A DNA stretch of 27,258 nt from JBLHKS01 sp047620505 (GTDB lineage Bacteria; Verrucomicrobiota; Verrucomicrobiia; Verrucomicrobiales; DEV007): positions 1 through 27,258 of the forward strand of contig JBLHKS010000086.1 of assembly GCA_047620505.1 (NCBI GenBank), in the 5' to 3' direction. Shown here piece by piece: positions 1 through 6,962 of the stretch (positions within the stretch are counted from its first letter, which is position 1; each line of letters begins with the position of its first letter). A program made the position numbers and the translations under genes. The notes beneath the pieces are model-generated. The model saw only the letters and a program-made list of their open reading frames with translations. It ran no database searches and was not told where the DNA came from.

Positions 1-140
1 TCGAACCGCGCGTCGAAGTCCAGCGGCCGGTTTCGATTTTCGTCTTGAGAACTGCGCTCCTTCTTTTCTCCGGACGTTTGCGATTCTTCCGCGTGAAATG
101 GGCCCTCCGACTCCGAGGACTCTGGGGGTGGGGGAGTCAT
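1..140 (-). CDS. N-terminus of an unknown protein, cut by the window edge
   Basis: An ATG at 138-140 on the minus strand opens a frame of 46 codons with no stop before the left edge. The reverse strand just upstream reads GGGGGAAG about nine bases before the ATG, one of the best Shine-Dalgarno matches in the window, and this decides the start. The visible N-terminus is polar, rich in Pro, Ser and Glu (begins MTPPPPESSESEG), with no signal peptide or recognisable domain, so it looks like a disordered leader. It begins 47 bp beyond the stop of the large hybrid kinase on the same strand, so it could be the next gene of that operon. The product is not recognised. The call rests on the ribosome binding site and the open frame only. 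Confidence 0.45.
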   Translation of the reverse strand, partial: MTPPPPESSESEGPFHAEESQTSGEKKERSSQDENRNRPLDFDARF

Positions 141-187
141 CTGCTGATCTTCCCCCGAAAAAATGGACAGATCACATCGACCTCACG

Positions 188-3100
188 TCACGCATCGAGC
201 GCCACGCGCAAATCGTCGTAACGAAAATTGCCCGAGAGTCTGCGGATCGCGTTGGCGGTATTCCAATCTTTGAGGCCAATTTCATCGGTCAATTTCTCGA
301 TTGCGGTTGCGTCACAGGCGATGACGACATTGCGCAGGCGGCTGACGAGTTCCGCGGGAAGTGAACTCAGCGCAATGGGATCCAGCGCCAGCGCGTCCGC
401 TTCAGGATCGGGGACGGGTGGCACCGCAATTTCAGCTTCCGTTTCAGTTTCGGTTGGCTCGTATTCGTAGGCTATTCCCGCGTGCTCGCTGAGGGATTCG
501 AAGATCTCGACCGCGTCGTACGGCTTACGCAGGAATCCGCTGCTGCCCGCTTCCATCGCAAATTCGACATCGGCGTCATAGGTGCTGGCGCTGACACAGA
601 TGATGGGAACCGTGGCGTTGCCTTCACCCGACCTGATGCGGCGGGTCGCCTCGATGCCATCCATTTCCGGCATGTGCCGGTCCATCAAAATGAGACGAGG
701 TTCGAAGGAAACTGCCGCGTCGAGAGCTTCGCGGCCATTCATTGCCTCCTGAAGATCAAATCCAAGTGGCTTGAGCAGGCCGGCGATCAGGGCGCGGTTG
801 GATTTGTGGTCATCGACCACCAGAATGCGGGTGCCTTGATCTTCCGCGCGGAGTCGAAGCGGAAGGCGCTCGGTTTCGATTTCAATTTCGACTGACGAAT
901 CGGAGCGGGGATTTGCTTCGGTCTCAATCGAGAACCTGAAGATCGAGCCGACACCAACTTCGCCGGTGATTTCAATTTTTCCGCCCATCATCTGGACGAA
1001 ATTGCGGGAAATTGCCAGCCCGAGACCAGTCCCTCCCTCACTGTGAGAGCCGGGCTCGGATTGCTCGAAGGCCGCGAAGACTTTGGTGCGGTCTTCGGGA
1101 GCGATGCCGATGCCGGTGTCTTCGACTTCAAAGCTAAGCCGAGACCGGTTGTCGACCAATTTTTCGCTGGCGACACGCAGCTTGACGCTGCCCGAGTCGG
1201 TAAATTTGATCGCGTTGCCGAGCAGATTGACGATCACCTGGCGCAGCTTGGTCTCGTCCCCGTTCACCCGCTCCGGCAGGCCCGATGCGAGTTGAATACC
1301 CAGATCCAGTCCCTTTTCCTCCGCCCGATTGCGCAACATCTGATCGACATCATTCAACATCGAGCGGAGATCGAAGACGGCAGCGCTCAGCGGACAGTGC
1401 CCGGCTTCGATCTTCGCCATATCGAGAATGTCGTTGATGAGGGCGAGGAGGTGCTCGCCGCTGCGATTGATGGTTTCGAGGTACTCGCGTTGTGTGGATG
1501 AAATACCGGGGCCGCGCGTGAGAAGTTGCGAGAACCCCAGAATCGAGTTCATCGGTGTCCGGATTTCGTGGGACATGTTTGAGAGAAAAGCGCTCTTGGC
1601 CTGGTTGGCGGCCTCGGCCGTCCGCTTGGCCGCAATCAGCGCCGCTTCATGCTCTCTGGATTCCGTCACGTCCCGGGCCGCAGCGTAGATCAGCCCGCTT
1701 TCCGGATGCGGCGCGGCGTTCCATTCGAGGCGGACGTAATGTCCGTCACGGTGAAAATAGCGGTTTTCGAAGCACGTCAACTTGGTGCCCGAACCGAGTG
1801 TTTCGACCGCGGCGATGGTCTGTTCCTGGTCTTCGGGATGAACCAGTTCGAGAAACGGCCGTTCCAGAATCTCTTCCATCGAATAGCCTAGAGTGGCCGC
1901 GAACGCGGGGTTGACTCGCTTGAAATAGCCGTCGTGCCCGGCGATGCAGAGTATGTCGAGAGCCACGTTGAAGAAAGGACCGAGGCCTCGAGAGGCTTCC
2001 TCCGCCGCCAGCTTGGCCGCGATCAGCGCGACCCGGTCTTCGCGCCGCTCGATGATGCCGGAGACCAGCTGAGCCATCAGTTGGATGAAGCTGGTGTCGA
2101 GTTTGAAAAACTCAGTTACGTAAGGGCGTCGGCTGAAGAAGCTCAGCGTGCCCCAGCGTTCTCCCGCGACGGTCAGAGGGACGCCGAGAAAGGCCTGGAC
2201 CCCCAGTTGTTGGCTAGCAAGTCTGCCGTGATACAGCGACTCGGAGACCTGGTGAATCGCGGTCGGTTCATCGTTTTGGAAAGCCACTTCGCAGAGAGTG
2301 TCCGACAGCGGAACGCGAAGCCCGATGTCAAAATCAATGCCGGGCGTGTAGGCGGCTTCGACCACGAGGATTTCGCCTTCTTCTTCTACTTCGACCCTGC
2401 CAACGGTCCCGAATTCAAGATCGAACAGCCGACAGCCGAGCTCGATGATTTCGCCGAGCACGGTTTCATCATCGGGATGATCTCCGGCGGCAACCACTTC
2501 ATGCAGCTCGGTCATGCGCTTCGCCTGCTCGGTCAGCAGCTGCTGGTCGCGTTTGCGATCGGTGATGTCGCGGCCGAAGCTGAGCAAGTAGGGTTCTCCA
2601 CGGTATTCGATCATCTTGACGAGTACCTCCACGGGTATTTCGCGGCCATCACGAGCGGTTAGCATGGTTTCGAAGGGCTCCGATTCGCCGATGGCCAGCG
2701 CGTCCCACATCGCTGGGAACTGATCGGGCGGAAAATGGAGGTTGGCTTCGAACAGTCCCATTTGCAGCATCTCCTCGCGGGTGTAGCCAAGCCAATCGCA
2801 AGCCGTCTTGTTGACATCGCGAAGGCGCGCGTCCCGATCGATCAACAAACAGCATTCATCGACTTGATCGAAGGCATGACGCGCGAAACGGCGTTCTTCC
2901 TCGCTGTCGGCGAGCGTCTTGCGCATCGCGTTGAACGAGAAGGTGAGACTGCCGATTTCGTCCATCCGCCCGACGGGAATGTCTTCATGCAGAGTCCCGG
3001 CGGCGAGAGCTTCGGTCGCATCCACCAAAGTCGCGAGCGGCGCGGTGATGCGGCGGGAATTCACGCCGGAAATCAGCAGCGAACCGACCGTCATCGAGAT

Positions 3101-4096
3101 ACAGAGAATCGTCCCGACGATGAGCGCCCAATCGCTGGTGTCGGTCGCGTCGGCGGCGTCTTCGAGCATCAGGAACTCCTGTTCGGACACCAGCGTGGAG
3201 AGCAGGCTGGTCGCTTTCCCCGCCAGAGGGTCAACCGCATCGGCCATGTGTTTGCGGCTGCGAAGCCACTGGTCGGACTGCCGTGATTCGATCACCTGCC
3301 CGCGAAGAGTGTCAAAACGCTCGATCTGCTGCTGGAGGCCGGTCAGGATATCGCGTTGCTCGGCGGTTAGCAGCGGGCCACGTGGCCCCGCGAGACGGTC
3401 CAACCGATTTCGAAGACCGACGGCCGCTTCCTCATGAGCGGCCAGGCGCGACTTATCCCCGGTCGCGCAAAAATCGATCAGATGTCGATGAGCAATCCCG
3501 ACGACGCCACGCGTGTCGGCCATCACCCCAAAGAGTTCTTTTCGTTCGGCAGTGGCGGGCTCGTCCTTCTCTCGATCGATGATCGCGGCGAGGTTCCGGG
3601 CCATACTGCCAACCAGGGGGCTCAACTCCCGGTTCAGCAGCCACAAACCCGGGGCGTCGCCCGGCGTGTGCGCCAGATCTTCAACCCACCACTGTTCTTC
3701 TTCGAGCGTGCGGAGCAAAACCCGCGCCTCGGCGAAGGTCTCGCTCCGGCTCAGAGTTCCCAAATCGTCCAACTCGGCGATGGCCGGCCAGACCTCTTCT
3801 TTCCATGCGTGGAGCCGACCGGTCCGAAAGGATTCGTCGCCCTGCAGCACCCATCCTCGCAGCTGAGCCAGAGTGTCGTTCAGCCCGTTTGAAACCCGCG
3901 CGACGGCGACCGCAGTTGGGGCCCGCTCATTCGCCAGCTGTCCGGTGATCGAACGCATCCGGGAGGTCACCACCAGCATCGTCAGCAGCACGGCCACGCC
4001 GATCCCGGCCACTAGCAGGTGGGAGCCGAGGAGCCGCTGGCGGAGACTCAGGCGACGGGGATTCACCGGCGTTTCACTTGCGGGTTTCATCTTCAT
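188..4096 (-). CDS. membrane-bound hybrid sensor histidine kinase (sensor-HAMP-PAS-GAF-PAS-HisKA-HATPase-REC-tail)
   Basis: A 1302-residue hybrid kinase. A first membrane segment lies at about 22-45, followed by a helical extracytoplasmic region to about 320, a second membrane segment at about 323-345, and HAMP at 347-400. A PAS domain follows at about 402-515, GAF at about 545-690 and a second PAS at about 705-815. The HisKA H-box is SHEIRTPMN with His843. The HATPase_c N, G1 and G2 boxes (NLLGNA, DTGIGIA, GGTGLGLA) lie at about 940-1060. A C-terminal receiver at 1090-1205 has Asp1139 and the conserved Lys in RKPY. Residues about 1240-1302 form a helical tail shared with the hybrid kinase at 6963-9221. 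The start ATG overlaps the stop of the upstream exported-protein gene by 4 bp (ATGA), so the two are probably translationally coupled. The role is signal-dependent autophosphorylation and transfer to its own receiver; the signal is unknown. Confidence 0.93.
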   Translation of the reverse strand: MKMKPASETPVNPRRLSLRQRLLGSHLLVAGIGVAVLLTMLVVTSRMRSITGQLANERAPTAVAVARVSNGLNDTLAQLRGWVLQGDESFRTGRLHAWKEEVWPAIAELDDLGTLSRSETFAEARVLLRTLEEEQWWVEDLAHTPGDAPGLWLLNRELSPLVGSMARNLAAIIDREKDEPATAERKELFGVMADTRGVVGIAHRHLIDFCATGDKSRLAAHEEAAVGLRNRLDRLAGPRGPLLTAEQRDILTGLQQQIERFDTLRGQVIESRQSDQWLRSRKHMADAVDPLAGKATSLLSTLVSEQEFLMLEDAADATDTSDWALIVGTILCISMTVGSLLISGVNSRRITAPLATLVDATEALAAGTLHEDIPVGRMDEIGSLTFSFNAMRKTLADSEEERRFARHAFDQVDECCLLIDRDARLRDVNKTACDWLGYTREEMLQMGLFEANLHFPPDQFPAMWDALAIGESEPFETMLTARDGREIPVEVLVKMIEYRGEPYLLSFGRDITDRKRDQQLLTEQAKRMTELHEVVAAGDHPDDETVLGEIIELGCRLFDLEFGTVGRVEVEEEGEILVVEAAYTPGIDFDIGLRVPLSDTLCEVAFQNDEPTAIHQVSESLYHGRLASQQLGVQAFLGVPLTVAGERWGTLSFFSRRPYVTEFFKLDTSFIQLMAQLVSGIIERREDRVALIAAKLAAEEASRGLGPFFNVALDILCIAGHDGYFKRVNPAFAATLGYSMEEILERPFLELVHPEDQEQTIAAVETLGSGTKLTCFENRYFHRDGHYVRLEWNAAPHPESGLIYAAARDVTESREHEAALIAAKRTAEAANQAKSAFLSNMSHEIRTPMNSILGFSQLLTRGPGISSTQREYLETINRSGEHLLALINDILDMAKIEAGHCPLSAAVFDLRSMLNDVDQMLRNRAEEKGLDLGIQLASGLPERVNGDETKLRQVIVNLLGNAIKFTDSGSVKLRVASEKLVDNRSRLSFEVEDTGIGIAPEDRTKVFAAFEQSEPGSHSEGGTGLGLAISRNFVQMMGGKIEITGEVGVGSIFRFSIETEANPRSDSSVEIEIETERLPLRLRAEDQGTRILVVDDHKSNRALIAGLLKPLGFDLQEAMNGREALDAAVSFEPRLILMDRHMPEMDGIEATRRIRSGEGNATVPIICVSASTYDADVEFAMEAGSSGFLRKPYDAVEIFESLSEHAGIAYEYEPTETETEAEIAVPPVPDPEADALALDPIALSSLPAELVSRLRNVVIACDATAIEKLTDEIGLKDWNTANAIRRLSGNFRYDDLRVALDA

Positions 4097-5070
4097 TCGT
4101 TCGGGGAGGCGGTAATCCGACCGGGTTGTTCCTTGATCAGTTGAAGCAGCAGGGTCATCTGACTCTCAAGGATCCCAGCCCGCTGATCGACATCAGAGGG
4201 CGTTTTCCGGCCAGGAGAACCAATCTTTCGCTGCGGCGCGTTGGAATGCCGCATCTGGCGTTCTAAATCGTCCATCTGCTCGCCGATCAGGACCGCCAGA
4301 TCGAAGTTGTCGCGCGGTGTCACCTCTTCCGGACTCCCGGGCACGATCAGTTCGCACTTCGTCATCGGCAGGCCGGATTGCGCGGATATTTCTTCAGCCA
4401 GACGAATGCAGCGGGCCAGTCGGATCAACACTTCCACTGGCTGCTTGCCGCGTTCGAGCGCCGGCGTTTCGGTGATCCTCGCTGCGTTGGGAAAACGGGC
4501 CAGAAGGCGCGCGACGTAGCTGATGGTGCGGGTCAGCTCTTGAAAAGCATCGCTGGAAGATGCTGGTTCTTCCAGAAGCTGATCCAGCTGGTGGCTCGCA
4601 ATTAGAATCCTCTCATAAACCTGAGTCGGCGTTTGGGCCGCCTCATTCCCGGCCGCTTCCGCCTCCTCGGGGGATGAGGCCGGAATCTCCAGGACGGTTT
4701 TCACTTCCCGGATTCTCTCCAGAGCCAGGTCGAGGATCGCGAGCACGTCGGACGGGCCGAGCACGTATCCGGCGACCTCAACTGGAGCCGTTTTGCTACG
4801 TTGGTGAGTCTGTTCCTCGCTGAAACGGATACACCGGCGATAGAGGGCGATCGACTGGTGGTAGACATCGTGATGCGTCGCGTTTTCGACGCGGATCAAG
4901 GGCGGTCTGGAATCATGCGGGCGGCCCATTTCCCACCGGATGAGTTCCAGTTCGGTCGTCACTTCCCGCGCGCGGGCAGAGACCATAGCGGCATCGTCCG
5001 CCAGGGCTGGCGTCGCCGCAAGGCAGAGCCAGATGATGCCGTGAAGCATCCGGTGTTGGTTCGTTTTCAT
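4093..5070 (-). CDS. exported helical-repeat protein of unknown function, between two kinase genes
   Basis: A 325-residue protein with a likely signal peptide (hydrophobic core about 9-20, cleavage near ALA-DD at 22-26), hence periplasmic or outer-surface. The mature part is mostly helical and contains about seven copies of a loose unit, a cap of type (T/G/S)-P-x-(D/Q/E)-V-hydrophobic followed by a helix of about 20 residues. Caps lie near 65, 105, 147, 171, 209, 251 and 290. No catalytic motif was seen. It starts 27 bp after the REC-kinase gene and its stop overlaps the start of the membrane hybrid kinase by 4 bp, so it is the middle gene of one operon. This suggests a periplasmic ligand-binding or accessory subunit for that kinase's sensor domain (inference). 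The ATG is preceded by AACCAAACC rather than a Shine-Dalgarno sequence. The family is not recognised by name. Confidence 0.85.
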   Translation of the reverse strand: MKTNQHRMLHGIIWLCLAATPALADDAAMVSARAREVTTELELIRWEMGRPHDSRPPLIRVENATHHDVYHQSIALYRRCIRFSEEQTHQRSKTAPVEVAGYVLGPSDVLAILDLALERIREVKTVLEIPASSPEEAEAAGNEAAQTPTQVYERILIASHQLDQLLEEPASSSDAFQELTRTISYVARLLARFPNAARITETPALERGKQPVEVLIRLARCIRLAEEISAQSGLPMTKCELIVPGSPEEVTPRDNFDLAVLIGEQMDDLERQMRHSNAPQRKIGSPGRKTPSDVDQRAGILESQMTLLLQLIKEQPGRITASPNE

Positions 5071-5097
5071 GGTTTGGTTCAGGGAATTGGTGAGCTT

Positions 5098-6228
5098 TCA
5101 TGCCGCCAGCGAAAGGGGGGGCGTTTCTGGCAGGGTGAACCAGAAAAGGCTACCCTCGCCAGGGGCGCTCTCCACGCCGATCCGGCCGCCATGCGCCTCG
5201 ATCGCCAGCCGGCAAAACGTCAGGCCCAGTCCCGTTGACGGCACATCGGCCCGCGTGGTTCCTTCCACCTGGGTGAATTTCTCGAAAATCTTCTCGTGAA
5301 ACTCGGGCGCGATTCCGGCCCCCGAGTCTCGCACCTCAAATCGCGTCCCATCGGACACGGATTTCGCCGCGACCTCGATCGCGCAGCCGGATGGCGTGAA
5401 CTTCACCGCATTGCCAATCAAGTTGGTCAAAACCCGCCTGACCAGCTCGCTATCGCAGCACAGACTTCGCGGCGCCGCGGAGAGATCGACGCTCAGCAGC
5501 TGCCCTTTCAGAGCCACGCTCCCGCGCGCCTTCTCCAGTATCGTGGAAACCTCGGCCCCGGCCTGACTCAGCCTCATCTTTCCGTCTTCCATCCGGCCGA
5601 TGTCCAGCAGCTCACTGATCATCCGATTGAGAGTTCCGGCCTGTGTGTTCGCTAAATCCAGAACTTCGGCGGTGGCAGCGTCGAATTTCGTGGGCGAATT
5701 GGTAACCGCGAATTCGAGCCCTCCCAAAATGACCGCCAACGGATTTCGCAGATCGTGCACGATCATGTGGGTCAGCTGTTCGCGGAGACTCTCCGACCGG
5801 CGCAGATCGTCATAGCGCTCTTGCAATTCCAACCGCAGCCGGCGGATTGTCATGTGGGATTCGATTCGGGCTTCGACTTCTTCGATTTGGATTGGCTTAG
5901 TGACGTAATCGATCCCGCCTGCTTCGAAGGCGCGGACTTTGTCGACCGTTTCCCCCAGGGCGCTGGCGAAAATGACCGGAATATCCCGAAGCTCCTCGCG
6001 CCGTTTCAGTTCGCGGCACGCATCGTAGCCATCCATCCCTGGCATGTTGACGTCCATGAGGATGACGTCCGGGGCGCGATTTGCCGCGGCTTCGATCGCC
6101 AACGGGCCGCTGAGTGCCGGGCGAACGGTGTAACGGCGTTTCTTCAACATTTCGCAGATCAGGCGAAGGTTGTTCGGATTGTCGTCGACGACGAGAATGT
6201 CGGTGATGTTGCCGGTGCGATTTTTCAT
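5098..6228 (-). CDS. cytoplasmic REC-HisKA-HATPase hybrid kinase, first gene of unit C
   Basis: A 376-residue protein. A receiver occupies 8-125 with Asp59 in VILMD and the switch Lys in VTKPI. A short coiled linker (125-148) leads to a HisKA domain with H-box HDLRNPL (His158). HATPase_c spans about 250-367 with N-box NLIGNAVKF, G1 DSGAGIA and G2 STGLGL. There is no membrane segment or PAS domain, so it is a soluble kinase controlled by its own receiver, probably phosphorylated by a partner kinase. It is a close paralogue of the 383-residue protein at 9218-10369, with the same domain order and the same FHxKIFE and GSLFWFTLP motifs. It is the first gene of unit C, reading into the exported repeat protein after 27 bp. 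The ATG is at 6226-6228 with no clear Shine-Dalgarno sequence. The upstream 216-bp gap holds the AT-rich patch. Confidence 0.93.
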   Translation of the reverse strand: MKNRTGNITDILVVDDNPNNLRLICEMLKKRRYTVRPALSGPLAIEAAANRAPDVILMDVNMPGMDGYDACRELKRREELRDIPVIFASALGETVDKVRAFEAGGIDYVTKPIQIEEVEARIESHMTIRRLRLELQERYDDLRRSESLREQLTHMIVHDLRNPLAVILGGLEFAVTNSPTKFDAATAEVLDLANTQAGTLNRMISELLDIGRMEDGKMRLSQAGAEVSTILEKARGSVALKGQLLSVDLSAAPRSLCCDSELVRRVLTNLIGNAVKFTPSGCAIEVAAKSVSDGTRFEVRDSGAGIAPEFHEKIFEKFTQVEGTTRADVPSTGLGLTFCRLAIEAHGGRIGVESAPGEGSLFWFTLPETPPLSLAA

Positions 6229-6276
6229 GGTCAGGATCGACGTAAGTAGGCATTACTCCTATAAGAGGCAGATGTC

Positions 6277-6318
6277 TATTTTAATTATTATTAATATTAT
6301 GGAAATTCAAATTTTCTT
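6277..6318 (-). promoter_or_regulatory. AT-rich patch, probable promoter region of unit C
   Basis: About 40 bp of almost pure A/T lie 50-90 bp upstream of the REC-kinase start at 6228, in otherwise GC-rich DNA. It contains TATGGAAATT at 6298-6307, related to TATGGTAATT and TATGGTATTT upstream of the other two kinase units. An exact -35/-10 pair cannot be assigned with confidence. The position between two same-strand units supports a promoter or operator. Confidence 0.45.
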
Positions 6319-6368
6319 ACCCTCGGAATCTTCGCAATTCGTCAAAACGGGCAAATGTCGCCCCCGCG

Positions 6369-6413
6369 AAAAGCCTGGGGTTTAGCCGGTTTCAACCTCA
6401 ACCCCGGGCAGGC
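6369..6413 (-). terminator. candidate intrinsic terminator after unit B
   Basis: Read on the minus strand just past the stop of the receiver gene (6445), AGGC/GCCT and AACCCC/GGGGTT arms pair as a ten-pair stem with a 4-nt bulge. The stem (6373-6382 with 6400-6413) is followed directly by TTTT (6369-6372). This would end unit B before the unit C promoter. The bulge and the short T-run lower confidence. Confidence 0.45.
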
Positions 6414-6444
6414 TGAGGCTGAGGGCGCGAACTCTTTTTGGATC

Positions 6445-6924
6445 TCATCCGCGTGGGACGACCACAATTTCGAACCAGTAATCGGAGAGGCGCTGGATAG
6501 CCTCAAGGAAGCCTTGCAGCTGGACGGGCTTCTGTACGTAACTGTTGGCCCCGGCCTTATAACAACTTTCGATATCCCGGTTTTCGATCGACGTGGTTAG
6601 AATAATCACGGGAATCGTCTTTAAATCGTCGTCCTGCTTCACCTGGCTGAGCACCTCGCGCCCGTCGGTTCCCGGCATGTTGAGATCAAGAAGGATGATG
6701 GACGGCACGGGCGAGGATTCGGGTTCTTCGAAGGGGCCGCGTCGGTAGAGGTAGTCGAGAGCTTCGTCACCATCGGAGCAATGCATCAGGGGATTGGCCA
6801 ACCCGCATTTGCGAAAGGCGCGGATGGTGGCTTCGTAATCTTCGGGGCTGTCTTCGACAATCAGGATCGGACTCCGCGGCTGAATGCGGTTTCGGAGCTC
6901 GTGGTTTGTTTGATCTGGTTTCAT
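6445..6924 (-). CDS. single-domain response regulator (Rcp1-like)
   Basis: A 159-residue protein that is essentially one receiver domain (about 18-145), with the acidic pair in LIVEDS, phosphoacceptor Asp80 in IILLDLNMPG, the Thr of ILTTS and the switch Lys in VQKPV. The inserted loop after DGDEALDYLY and the ending LSDYWFEIVVVP are typical of the Rcp1-type receivers that serve phytochrome-like and other soluble kinases. There is no output domain, so it acts as a phosphate shuttle, sink or protein-binding switch. It is the last gene of unit B, starting 38 bp after the hybrid kinase stop. The ATG is preceded by four tandem pentanucleotides (AACCA type) instead of a ribosome binding site. A paralogue is the 139-residue receiver at 12078-12497. 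Confidence 0.93.
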   Translation of the reverse strand: MKPDQTNHELRNRIQPRSPILIVEDSPEDYEATIRAFRKCGLANPLMHCSDGDEALDYLYRRGPFEEPESSPVPSIILLDLNMPGTDGREVLSQVKQDDDLKTIPVIILTTSIENRDIESCYKAGANSYVQKPVQLQGFLEAIQRLSDYWFEIVVVPRG

Positions 6925-6944
6925 GGTTTGGTTTGGTTTGGTTC
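6925..6944 (-). repeat. pentanucleotide tandem repeat abutting a start codon
   Basis: On the plus strand GGTTT occurs three times followed by GGTTC (6925-6944). On the coding minus strand this puts four C/A-rich pentamers directly before the ATG of the receiver gene. Two copies of the same unit (GGTTT GGTTC, 5071-5080) abut the start codon of the exported repeat protein. The tract occupies the Shine-Dalgarno position. Confidence 0.7.
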
Positions 6945-6962
6945 GTGGAAAATCGGTCTTCG

